DNA of 64,000 bases from Copromyces sp. CBS 386.78 (Eukaryota; Ascomycota; Sordariomycetes; Sordariales; Sordariaceae), in the NCBI GenBank assembly GCA_030685235.1, contig MU839091.1:372001-436000 (forward strand). Direction: 5' to 3'. Under the pieces are notes generated by a model, which was given only the letters and a program-made list of their open reading frames with translations, did no database searches and had not been told where the DNA came from. Made by a program: the position numbers and the translations under genes. Shown piece by piece: positions 37,947 through 49,600 of the stretch (its first letter is position 1; each line of letters opens with the position of its first letter).

Positions 37947-39939
37947 GCAAAGGACAAGGGAAAGAAGAAGTGGTAGTGGTAGGGGTAGTAAGTGAGTAAG
38001 TGGTAAGTTTTGTGAATAGTTGTAGTTGGGATGATCAAGTTGGGGGGTTTGGGGGGGGGGGGGGGGGGAAAAAAAAAAAATAAAAGGATGGAATGGGGGG
38101 GGTAAAGGATGGAAAAATAAAAAACATGGGGGTTTGTAANNNNNNNNNNGGCCGCCGCCCCGCCGGCCGCCGCCCCCGCGCCCGCGCGCGCCCGCCGCCC
38201 CCCCCCCCGCCGGCGCCCCGCACATAGCAAGTAAGTACTGAGCTGGACTGAGCTGGGAACAGGATGTAATACTAGAAAGAGATGGGAGTTGAACAAAGTC
38301 GGAAAAAGAGCCGGGGGAAGGTGATGACCAGCGCAGAGGTAAAGGAACGTAAGGTAGTTTGGAAGGTACTTGGAAGACAATGATGAGAAGAAAAGATGTA
38401 TCAAAGGATTAGGCCAGGCGGGACTTGACACACGTGAAGTTAACGAGTATTAACTCGAGTCAATAGCCACCCACTTACTTGTCTACAACAACCTAGCCAG
38501 GCGAGAGGAATCAGCACTTTCCAAGTTTGTGGCCCTAGGAGAACATGGCAGCAAATTTTCCTCTCCGTTGCCGCTCCTTCTCGATCTGAAGATACGGAGC
38601 ACAGCGAAACCTCTGATTGCTCTTCCTCCAATCATCTAATCTTCACAATTCTCAACACTAACCACGATGCATCAAGGCACGATTCACAAGCAGTCATGAC
38701 ACACCTGACAAACACCCCCTTGTACACAAGACAACTCATCTTCCTTTTAATTATAAACGCACTAACACGCTAGGCTCACTGGGTATTCACATCTCTTTCT
38801 CATATCCCCTATTATTTCGTGGAGCCGAGTGAACCATCACTCAACGTCAAACCCATTCCCCCAACATCATCACTCCGGGTATTTTGTTGCCACCCCTCCC
38901 ACCCCTCCCACACCACACATGATAATGCAAATGGCCACCCTATAAAGAGAATTCAATGACAACTCGCTCATATACCAAACGTTGCTCGCTTGCTTGCTTG
39001 CAAATGTTTAGTGACCAGGGACAGAAAGATAGGCTGAAGAGAGAAACAGGAAGACAAAAGTCTCGCTCATATCGAACAGACAGACAGACAAGGGAGATAC
39101 GGGGAAATAGAACAGATGCAGGAACAGGAGGGAAAGGAGATGATACTGTTATCGATGGCCTAGCAGCCATCGACCGGATGGAATAATTAGTTTCTCTTTG
39201 TGTGTTTTTGGACAACCCCCCATCACAAGTGGAAACCGATAACTCCTCCTTCCCCAAGGGGCCTGCCTGTAAGGCCGTGACTCGAAATCACAGAACAACC
39301 ACTAATCTGGTATTAGATAACCCCGTGTAGTTTTTGATCCCGCCATGCACATCCTCTATTGACCGTTTCTCCCCCAACTGCCCTGTCCTATGCCGGACCG
39401 TTGAAAAGCAAAGTATGAAAAGGCAAACCAGAGTGTAACACACTATGACACACGGCTCTTGATGCACAAAAAATTGGAGGCGATATGCTAAGAAGAGAAA
39501 AAGGGGAAAGGGCGGCGTATATCACTGGGCCAGAGCCCCCAAGAAATTCAAGTGTAAATGGACAAAACGGCCCAAAATTGCATTTGAGGAATTCCCACCA
39601 ACGCCAGCCATGCTTGGGGAATCTTATCTCATGGTTCTCGTCTCTCGTTAAGCGGCGTTTATGAATAAGAAAAGAAAAACAGGAAGAGACTTTATAGACA
39701 AGAGCAAATGTGAAAGGGGTAATTATTACGGTCCCGCCACGGGACCAGTTGATGCATCGCTGAGAACGGGAAAAATGAAAAACGAAACCAAAACATGCAA
39801 TATGTCCAGCATGGCTTCGACGAGCGAGGTTGACTCAGCTTGTCGCCCCATGGTGACCGGGTATTAGGTGTGGCTGTGTCGCGAATGTATAGACTCTCGC
39901 TAAACACTGATGCATCGTTAAGTGGGTCGTTAGGAGGCC
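37947..39939. other. Convergent intergenic region containing an assembly gap
   Basis: About 2 kb lies between facing 3' ends. It includes G and A homopolymers (about 38042-38080), the N gap, a GC-only block, and a short ACAG repeat at about 39077-39092. No supported gene is seen. Confidence 0.5.
38140..38149. other. Assembly gap (10 N) with artefact-like flanks
   Basis: Ten N characters mark a gap. On the left lies a long G run followed by an A run (about 38051-38080). On the right, 38150-38222 consists almost only of G and C in CCG/GCC-like order, unlike anything else in the window. Both flanks look like low-quality read ends or mis-called bases. True gap length is unknown. Confidence 0.9.
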
Positions 39940-42900
39940 TCATGTGCTGGCTCGTACTCTTGGTGGCAAAGAGTGACTTAAAGACAGCCTCGAACGCGAG
40001 GCATATGAGGCTGATAGCGGTTGACCATCGTCTCTTCGTCCAGCAATTGGCTGTATCGCCGCTGTTCGCGGGTCGTAGGTATTGTTGTGGTTATCCTCAC
40101 CATGGGAATCATCGCTAGCTTCGTCATGCAGAGTTCCCTCTGATCCACTGACCGAAGCGCTGCTGTCATCATCCGAATGTGAGCTAGTACCCCTGTGAGA
40201 AGTGGTGTCTGACACGTTGTCCGGCGTTGAGGAACCAACGGATGGGCTTTTCAGCCCCGTCTGCAGAATAGCAGATGAGACCATGCTGTCGCAGTCATCC
40301 GAGTGATCGTCGTCTCGTGAGAGGTTGGCTCGACTCAACAATTTCTGGGCCTTCAGAGTTGCTTTTAAAGCGTGCTCTGCGGCGCGCTCAGCACGGCAAT
40401 GCTTCTCCCACATGGAAGCATAGCGGCCGCCTAGAGCCAGGAGCTCCTCATGTGTGCCTTTTTCGACCATTGTGCCAGCGTGAAGGACGATGATTTGATC
40501 CGCATGCGTGATAGTTGACAATCGATGCCTGTAAGAACATGTTTTGTTAGCAAAGATTAAAGGATTGTTAGGAGAGGTGGCACTTACGCAATGATCAGGA
40601 GCGTACGGTCCTTGCCAAAATTGCCGCTGATAAGCTTGTTCTGGATCTTCTGCTCCGTCTCGCCATCCAAGGCCGACGTGGCCTCGTCCAACATAATGAT
40701 TTGAGGGCTCTTCAAGATTGTACGTGCGATAGCGACACGTTGCTTCTCACCGCCGCTCAAGCGAAGACCACGCTCGCCAACTTTGGTGGCGTAGCCGTCC
40801 GGGAAACTCAGGATGCGGTCGTGAATAGCAGCGGCCCGGCAAGCATCATACACATCTTCGTCTGTCGCGTTCGGGTTCGCATACTTCAGGTTGTACATCA
40901 GGGTTTCGTTGAACAAGATAGTATCTTGCGGTACAACACCGATGAATCGGCGGACGGAGTCGATGGTCAAGTCTTTCACGTCATGGCCGTCCATCTGAAT
41001 GCTTCCCTCATGGCAGTTGTAATACCGGAACATCAAACGGAACACGGTAGACTTTCCGCCTCCAGACTCGCCGACAAAAGCGGTGGTAGTTCCGGGCTTG
41101 CACTCGAAAGACAAGTCATGGAGTGCAGGCCTGCGCTTGTCATACGAGAACCCGACGTTGTTCCATTTCAGGTGGCCGCTGCAGCGCGCCAAGTCAACGA
41201 CTTCGGGACCGTCAATGACGGAAGGTTGAATTTTGAACAGTTCGAGGAGTCTCTCTCCAGAAATCATGGCTTGCTGGATGGTCCGGTAGAAAGTACCAAA
41301 GAAGTTGAGCGGTCCTTGTAGCTGGCCGAGGTAGGTCATCAACGACACAAACTCACCCAGGGTCCGGGTGCCTTGGCTAACCTGATACGCGCAGGTCATC
41401 ATGATGACAAGAAAGCCGCACATGAAAACCATGGACTGGCACATGTTCATGTGATTCATGCCCCAGGTTACCTTGGCCTCAGCTGCCTGGAAGTTGAGAA
41501 TCGCATTGCGGTAGCGAGCAAACTCGTACTTCTCGGCGTTGAAGTATTTGACCGTTTCGTATGATGTAATCGAATCGTTCTTGACTGCCTCTTCCTCTCT
41601 ATCCGCATTGACCATATCGCGTCGCTGGTCCGCCCTAGTAGACGCCATGCGGATCGTCAAATACAAATAGTAAAAGGTGATAACCGAGACGAATAAGGCG
41701 TACATCGGCCCGAACTTGACGTAAAAGAAGATGATGGCGATGAAAAGGTCGACAAGCATGGGAACCACTTGGAAAGTAGTCTGCTCCAGGAACTGATTGA
41801 TAGAGGCCCCCTTGTTGAGGGCCGAAAGGACCTCTCCAGTGCGTTTGCCAAGGTGGAAATCCAGTGACAAGGAATGCACATGCTCAAACGCAGCTGTCGT
41901 CAATGCTCGATAAGTATGCTGCGATACAGGAATCCAGAGGATTGACCTAAGAGATCCAAGCAATCCAGAAGGCCCTTGAAGCAGCTTGTATAGTACCAGG
42001 AGTCCAACCTGAATCCACGGCATTGTGAAAACACCGTCCTTCGGCTCTAATGAGTCCGTAACCTTGCCCATCTGAGCGGGGACCGCAATGTTGACAACGC
42101 GCTGGAAGACAACCAAAACAAAACACACGAGTATGATGCCCTTGAGCTTTAGGGAATTTGCTGGCCAGAGATATGGGAAGAAGACCGAATAGCCGCGGCA
42201 GTATTCGAACCAGGTCTTGTGAGGGAGTTTCTCAGGTCGATAGAATGCCGCCTCCGCATCACGCTGTTGACAACCCGCTTCCCCGGCGCCATTGCCGCTC
42301 GCAAAACCAGAGCCGGTCCGTGGAAGTCTGCGATCATTGCATCTGTTGGAGCCGGTCTGATAATTTGGGTGATTTCCGTTAAGCAAAGGACTTGACTCGT
42401 CACTGTCGGAGTGGCTTGCTTCTTCGTCGTATCGCTGTTTCTCCTTGATACACTTCCTGGTCGTAAGAGCCGCATAGGTGAATACCATAATCGTTATGAG
42501 TAGAATACGGACGGCACCAATGCTGAGATCCACGAGGTCCCAACCGTCCGGGCCATTGGCGAGTTTCGGTATCGGGTCCTGAGCGCCAAGGTTGGAGTAG
42601 TGGCTCCCGGTAACAATGAGAGTAAATGATATCAGGACGACAAGTTCGCCGCCGAGGCCGAGAACCCATGTGATGAAGTGGACGATATTCGGGCTGTTTT
42701 CCCAGTCAAACAAGGTGATGAGAACGTATACGTAAAAGAAAGCCGACCCAGCAACGTAGACCTTTGAGCGGAGTTGTAAGTATATTAAGCCAATAGTTGG
42801 ACGGCCCATAAGGACCAGATACTTGGAAGTGGGAATGACTTACTATGCGCTGTTCATCGCACCACCAATCGCCCACCTCCCCTTTCACCCCGCGAGCTGA

Positions 42901-43245
42901 CAAGGCACGAAGGGCGATAGCAGCACCGTTGGCAACAAATGATAGTACAAGGCCGGCCGAGAGGTACCGAAACACGGTCTTGGCCACGTCGCCGTTGTGA
43001 ACAAAGGGTGCTTGAGTGTCGTGATGCTCGCGCCTTCGCTTGGTAAAGGGTAGAGGTTTGCCGCCGGGGCCCTTGACGGTAGGGGCAACCACTTCCTCCT
43101 CGGTCTTGGAAGTTACGATGCTATGGATGCCGGCTGATATGATGAAGGCGAATAGTAGAACGACTGGATAGCATAGCTGAGAGTTCCTAAAGACGACTTC
43201 GGCGAGGCTGGGCTGAGAGCCTTGTCCATCCTTGAGTGCGTCCAT
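39940..43245 (-). CDS. hmt1: HMT1/ABCB6-type vacuolar ABC transporter (half transporter)
   Basis: Three coding exons read leftward (43245-42844, 42761-40588, 40528-39940) give 1054 residues. Introns are GTAAGT...TCAAAG and GTAAGT...TTACAG; phases close. An N-terminal hydrophobic region of several membrane spans (about 1-300) precedes the ABC membrane domain (about 330-630), as in Hmt1/ABCB6 proteins. The nucleotide-binding domain has Walker [10 protein letters not shown] near 696, signature [16 protein letters not shown] near 801, Walker [14 protein letters not shown] near 821, and the H-loop HRLST split by the last intron. The C-terminal 140 residues are Ser/Asp-rich and disordered, longer than usual. 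Known family role: vacuolar transport of phytochelatin- or glutathione-metal conjugates, giving cadmium tolerance in fission yeast. Substrate here is inferred. Confidence 0.9.
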
Positions 43246-43252
43246 ATTGGGC

Positions 43253-43500
43253 CTGCACAAGACGGAGGGTTAGAAGAGAGTCGGTAGGTAGGGTGGTTGA
43301 GCAAGAGGAATTGGGGGGAGGTGAGAAGGAAATAAAGGATGAGGTTGAGAAGAAGAGATGTAGTATCCAATGTGGGGAGGCAAGGAGTACCTCTTTTGGG
43401 AGGTCAGGGGATGGAAAGGCAGAGCAGGTGAATGGTCAGAAGGTGGCACTGCATGCTAGCTCGACGAGCCCGGGCAATGCTTGACGGGAGCGAACATACA
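43253..43500 (-). other. Probable 5'-UTR intron of the ABC transporter gene
   Basis: Reading leftward, a GTATGT donor starts at 43500. The acceptor TTGTGCAG ends at 43253, with a branch-like TCTAACC about 20 nt before it. The AG lies 7 nt upstream of the ATG. No coding frame is needed in the removed part, so this would be a leader intron of about 248 nt. Donor choice is by consensus only. Confidence 0.5.
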
Positions 43501-45352
43501 GGAAGAGACAGGATTTAGAAAGAAGAGGAGAAGACGACGAGGCAGAGGCAAGGCCGCCAGATCATGACCCTCGGGACCCTCAAAGCTATCCTTGGCGGTT
43601 TGTGAGTGGTGGTCTCGGTCGGGTTGAAGTGGACGTTGCGGTCGAGGTTCCGGCTGCGCGCAGTGACGGCAAACTGCAACCGAACTGGCAAACTAAATGT
43701 GGACGGCGGCAGAAGAAGCGAGCGTGTGTTTTGAATAGAGGACCGAGCCTGAAAAAGGCCAAGGAAACCCGAAAAGATGGCGAGGCAGATGGTAACGTTA
43801 GGGTAGGAGGAGAAGTATGAAGCTGCAGACGGCTGCCGGGGTGATGGCGTAGCAGGGTCGGCGGGAGTGTATATGAGACACGGCACGATGTAGATGAGAT
43901 GCCGTACTCGCCCACTATCGCGCGCTGCGTGTGCGCGTGCGTGTCTCTGGGTGAACCCTCGAGACCACTCTTAGGTGTCCCGCTGCTGTACGCTTTTGGG
44001 TCGATGGGATGTCGTCGGATGGGATGGTAACCAAGGTCTCTTAGCAGGTGCGTGACGGTTCAAGTTCCCGTCGACTTCCACTTGCCAGTAAAAGTACTGT
44101 AATAAGAGAAAGAAGTGCCTCGATCGAGTCGGCGGCCTGTGTAGATGATGGTGGGGCAGCGCCGCAGGCAGGAGCAGGTGACGGGGTTGGCGGAGCGGCT
44201 TTTGCCACTTGAAGGATCTGGGGCCGATCCGAGTCAAGAGATGTCGTTGCTGCTGAGAAATGTCCAGCTGAGAGGCAGCCGCCTGGTTTAACTGAACTTT
44301 TGATATCGAGAGCCCTGGAAGCCCCCGCTTGAACCGTCGATAACCTGGAGAAGCCTGTGGATTTCCAAGTCGGGCCACTTCCACTTTGTATGGTCAGGGC
44401 AGGTGCGACCGAGTAGAGGCAGGACCACTGCGGCGTTCTATCGGCTGGATCGTGGTTGCCAAAAAGAGAAAGCTCGAGAGGCCAGGAATTCGTGGATCCG
44501 AACGGGATGCAAGCCTAGAGGTTACACTACACAGAGGAAGTTGTACTGTACGTACTCTAGTACGTAGTGTACCCGAAGCACACAAGATGCACAGCGGGAG
44601 ATCAAGGACAGGTTTTAGGGCAGCCCTATGGAGATGGTGGCAGAGGGCCCGGGGGAAGGGGACGAGGAGGGGAAGGGATGGGAGGGGAAACCCAGAACGA
44701 AAACGAGCGTGGTGAGATGCAAGATGGAAGTTGAAAAAGAGGTGAGGTTGTTGGGAGAGATGAAAGTCCGGTAGAAAGCCGCAACAGCTTTCAGACGAAA
44801 GAAGACGGGACACGGGACGGCGGACGGATACCATCATACATACATGCCATGCACCACCTCACGAACGGGACGACGGAGGGGTCGAGGTCCTTCTTGGGTT
44901 GAGCTAAGGTACCTAGAGTCTAGAGAGGATCCTCGGTCGTCCTGGCCGGTGCATGGAGTGGAGGCCCTGAGGTATACACAAGGTACCGTACTAGAGCTAA
45001 GGTACGATAGAGCTGCTCATGTAGTGTACCAATATGAAGGAACCGGGTTTGTTTCTTTCAATGACAGGGCCCATACAACTTACCTCCCCGCCATTGAACA
45101 TTGACCCGACGACCAGATACCTACAGAATCCGAGGTGCTACCACTGGTTGGCTTTTAGACGCCCGATAGTGCAAACCCTCTGTTCTTTACACCATTTTAA
45201 CACAATGGAAGGCACATGTGGTTTGTCGTTTGCGATACCTACGACTTGCTTTCATTGTCGTTGGAAAGAAGCTGTACGACTCTCGCCATGTTGGTGACAG
45301 TGGTTGTCTCCAGCTGCAGTGCGAGTCCCCGGAGACAAGTGGAGGGCTTCTC

Positions 45353-45370
45353 CACACACACACACACACA
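45353..45370. repeat. (CA)9 microsatellite
   Basis: Nine CA dinucleotides run in a row, flanked by CTC and CCCACAG. Confidence 0.9.
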
Positions 45371-46425
45371 CCCACAGCAACATCGCCTTCGAGCTAAAGC
45401 GGAGGTGCCTCAAAGATTAGCCAATGAGAAGCCTCAAAGCGGTCCTGACAAGGGCAACCACAATGGGGAGGTTGGCCCAGGCCCCTCCGAAAAGTCGGAG
45501 TCAAGAAGGTGTCTTTCTGGCTGGATCAAGACATCATATTTGACTTCCATTGTGAACCTTTCGCTCTTTGTTTGGCAGCATCGAAATCTGGGGCTTGTAT
45601 CACAGATATAAAAACCTGAATATCAGTTCGACATAGGTACCGGTATCCTACCTCCCGTCCCTACGTCCGGGCCATGGAGATACCTACTGTCGTGGTATAC
45701 ACTACAACAAGCGTAAGGTATCTGTAGGTAGGTACCTCTAGTGTTCTCGGAACCTTACAGAGAGTTTACAGGTACCTGAAGTCCTGACCGATCCCCACAA
45801 CGTCCCCAGAGCACATGTCTCATGCCACGCTCGCCTGGCATGGAATATCAATAGCTCTTCCAATAAGTATGTGCCTGTACCTTGCGTGTGTCATGATCGA
45901 TGTTGGTTTTTCTTCTTTTCTGACCATGAAACCATACTGTGTCCATTCTGTCCTGATCACGAATGACACAGTTGAGGTGGTGGTGTGGAAACCAGCTTGT
46001 ACAGAGTGCAAGTCCAACATTTAGAGGCTCCACTGGCCTTGAAACATTGGTGACTGGTCATCTTCGTATGTTTTGGTTTGGAATGAAACATCGCATGGTG
46101 ATTGGTTGGCCCTCGAGCAGTATCACTGCACCAGTTCCCGCCCATATGGAATCGATGTAAGCGCTGTTTCCTATTGTCCTCCCACATGGAAGAAGATCCG
46201 TGTGCTGGAGTAGCTGACAAAGGTATTTATTCTCGTACAGCGCAGCATAGTTGACAGACCATATGGGTAGAGTAGGATATCCTCGTACAATCTAAGCTCA
46301 TGGCTGGAGAGGTGAAAGCTAGGAGATCTGAGAACGTGTTTGTGTGTCGGATGAAGCTTGAAGCACCTGCGCCTATGGACGACCCGGCGAGCAATGCCCT
46401 TCGTCCGGCGATGCACCAGAGACAC

Positions 46426-46441
46426 TTTTTTTTTTTTTTTT
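46426..46441. repeat. Poly(T)16 homopolymer
   Basis: Sixteen T residues, flanked by GACAC and GTTCAG, lie in the gene-poor region right of the ABC transporter. Confidence 0.85.
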
Positions 46442-46580
46442 GTTCAGTTCGATTCCTTGTCCACAGTCCACAGTCCACAGTTCTCTGATCCTCGGCCTGT
46501 CGCTCCTCGGGCTCCCGCGGTCTGCCTGCCTTTGAGTAATGAGTGGACAGGATCTCACTTCCACTTCCACATGGGCGACT

Positions 46581-46614
46581 GGCCGGGGAGATGGCCGGGG
46601 AGATGGCCGGGGAT
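46581..46614. repeat. 12-bp tandem repeat, about 3 copies
   Basis: The unit GGCCGGGGAGAT occurs twice exactly and a third time with the last bases changed (GGCCGGGGATAC). Confidence 0.85.
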
Positions 46615-49600
46615 ACATATGGGGCTGACGGAACAAGTTGCTGCCCGGGATTGCAGATGCCCATGGAAGTTTTTATGGAAGCGAAATTCTCCCCATCGAA
46701 GCCCTGCCCTACCCGGGGCAGTAGCACCGTAACGGGATGGTGATGACCGGCGTGACGATGGACTAAGTGCTCATCAATCTCACCATGCTGGTCACCTGGG
46801 AGTTACTGCAGTAAAGGGAAAGGATTGGGCCGTTATGGAACCGTGATCGAAGGAGCGGACTCGGGCCTTTCCTTCCTTGCCTTGTCCCAAAGTGACGATG
46901 TGAAACTGACCGAGGATGAAGATTGGAAAAAACGTCACGGTTAGTGCGTCGCCCCGCTCATTCTGCATTGCACCCTGCCGTGCAAGTTCTCGGGGTAGAT
47001 TGGAGTTGCACTCTCGTCATCGCCGGTCTGGAAACGCCAGGCGTTCTCGGGGAATCAGGGCAGCGTGCCTGGATGTGTTAGTTACGTGCCTCGATTTTGC
47101 CGGGCCCGGCCTGTCCTGCCTGTCGGTAGTGCGCCTGGTGGTGCGGGTCTGTTTCGAACCTCGTCTGAGGTTCATGTTGCCAAGGCTATCCGGCCCAGCC
47201 CGACGGGACGGCAGGTCGGACAGTGGAGGATCGATGCGACATTTGCGTTTCGATGAGAACTCGGCTGTAACATTACTAATAAAGTCTGTTGGGTGATGCT
47301 TGCTATCCCAAATGGCTCGGACGGAGGCAGAAATTTCTTTTTCGTTTACGTTACGGAATGAAGCCCGGATGTTGAGGCCAAGGGAGTTGAAAGTCAGGAC
47401 CGACCTCCCGAGAGCAGCTCCGCAGTTCTCCGTCGAGGTACCGGTACCGAACGGCAATGTCCACCCACCACTGCGGTGCATCACATCATGGACTATTAGC
47501 ACCGTCTTCACTACAAGTACATGTCCATGATAGGTTGAAACTTTCGCTCTCATGGTAACGAGCGCAAAACTACCTCTAGGCAAGGAATAGGACATTGTGA
47601 TGACGGTAAAGCAGAAAAGGAAGAAAGAAGAAAACCAAGAATTAGAAATGAAAAAAAAAAAAAGTACAAAAGGCAATGGAAAAACTTAATCATGTTCCAA
47701 ACAGCAGAGGTACATATCGGTGTCCATGCAGACACGTCGAGCTGTGTGTCTTGTGCCCCACCGTGCTGTCTTGACTCGTAATATGATTGGTCTAGAATAC
47801 TACACCACACCGATTTACCATTCCCGTTCACACCTTTTGTGAACTTGGCCGTTCTGACCAACAAGGTACAACACCAAAGCAAACTAACCACGCAATCCCT
47901 AACCGATTGCCAGCTTGCACTCCCTTTCTATCACCGCTCCTTCACCGCCTTGCCACTACTTAGGTGATGAGACCGCGACGACCTGCTTCATGCATGCATG
48001 CCACATCGGACCGCATACAGCGGGACTAAACTAGGCACGACTAGCTGAGGTAGCAGTAGTAGGTGACGCTACGACGTCTTGGTTCTGCGCTACCACAATG
48101 CTATCTTCAGGAACATCATCGACAAGTCTTTGCGAGTCAGTACAGCAGGGACAAAACGACGCAGAAGCAGGACTGTCTTACTGCCTGGCTTGGGCTCAGA
48201 ACATGAACTCACTGGACGCACTGGCAGAGAACGACAACAGGGATCTGCTTTCGCGGAAACTGTCGCCTTTTTGTCGTGCGTAACACGCGTGTGCACTATA
48301 TCGAGATAGCATGTGGGTGCTATGTGACCACCGACTGTCTGGGAAGAGCATGGGAGTTCGACTGGGTGTGAAATGCTTCTGCCCGTTCGTCCGCGTGCTG
48401 CAGCAACCCTGGGGAGACGAGGACATGAGAGTATCCGGACGGGGGGACAACGGGAGAAGACGGGATAAGTGAATGGGACTTCCGCCGACGGAGCCGTACG
48501 GGCCGGTCACCGGGACGTCCATGTGGTTCTTTCTGTTTGAACACACGGCATGAAGCTCCCGGGAGCTCTTTCCCGGCACGGCTGCCACCTTCTTGATATG
48601 CTGGATTTCCTTCTTAGCCGATGTGGAACAGGAGGCAAGCTCTTGCCAACTTGAGAGCTCATATCAGGTGACACTGGTAAACTAGAAGGAACTACGGGTT
48701 ATTGTGTGCCAAGGAGAAAAGAGGGTTTCACTCGACTTCCTCAAAACTTGGCGTGATCCCTTTCAAGTTCCTCGCTAAGTTATGCCGTGATTTTCTCGAG
48801 TGTCATCTCTCAGACTCCTTAACTGACGAATATGCGGTTGCGGGATGTATCCCATCAACAACACTGGCCTGGAATATTCGATGAATTAACAAAGCCTAAG
48901 GCCAAGGAGGGAAAGGTGAGAAGGGAACCCTATTCTAGGCCCGGTACTACTAACAGTTCAAGGAGAAGATGGACCTCCAGGGCGGCAGGGAAGAAAAAAA
49001 ACCCCGCATCACGAAATCATGCCCGAGCGAGGATTTTCTCATGCGGCCAGGCCCAGCAACCAACGAAACGGGCCTTATCGCCGTCCTTCTTATGTCTATC
49101 CAAAACACCCGAGGCTTGCTGGCAGAAAATGTAGGGTAAATGCAGGGGATAGTGCTCACAACTGCTAACTGTCTTCCGGTCCGTCGTCAGCAAATCCGCT
49201 CAAAGTTCAACGTGTTTCGAAACCCAACAATCCTGGCGTCTTGGAATGCAGAAACTTACGTCGAAATGATACTTTTCCATCGCTACGTTCTTTGCCTTCG
49301 CCGACTCGCCTAAATCCCGAACCCCTGGGCGGCATGGCACTAAGGTAGGTTAAAGCAGACTAAACACTGCGCAGTATTAGCCTCTCCGGAGGATCCCCAT
49401 CTTTCCCATAAGCTCTTGCTGACAACCATACGGATGAAAAGGGGAAGAAAAATTTTAACTGCCGAATCGGCCATGATACTCAAATGTTGAGAAGCTACGA
49501 GAAAGAAATCTTTCATATGCCTCGACTTCAGACAGCTTCTTCACCGACAAGACACGATTATGCATAGCGACGCAGGGCTAAAGCAACCGGTCAGGGTGTG

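Noticed and set aside
37677..38431. Minus-strand frames spanning the N gap
   Set aside because: They contain undefined residues from Ns and read poly-Pro/Gly/Arg from artefact-like GC sequence. The 37.7-37.9 kb part is antisense to the small spliced gene.
44059..44070. tRNA B-box-like GGTTCAAGTTC
   Set aside because: No A box, acceptor stem pairing or cloverleaf could be formed around it.
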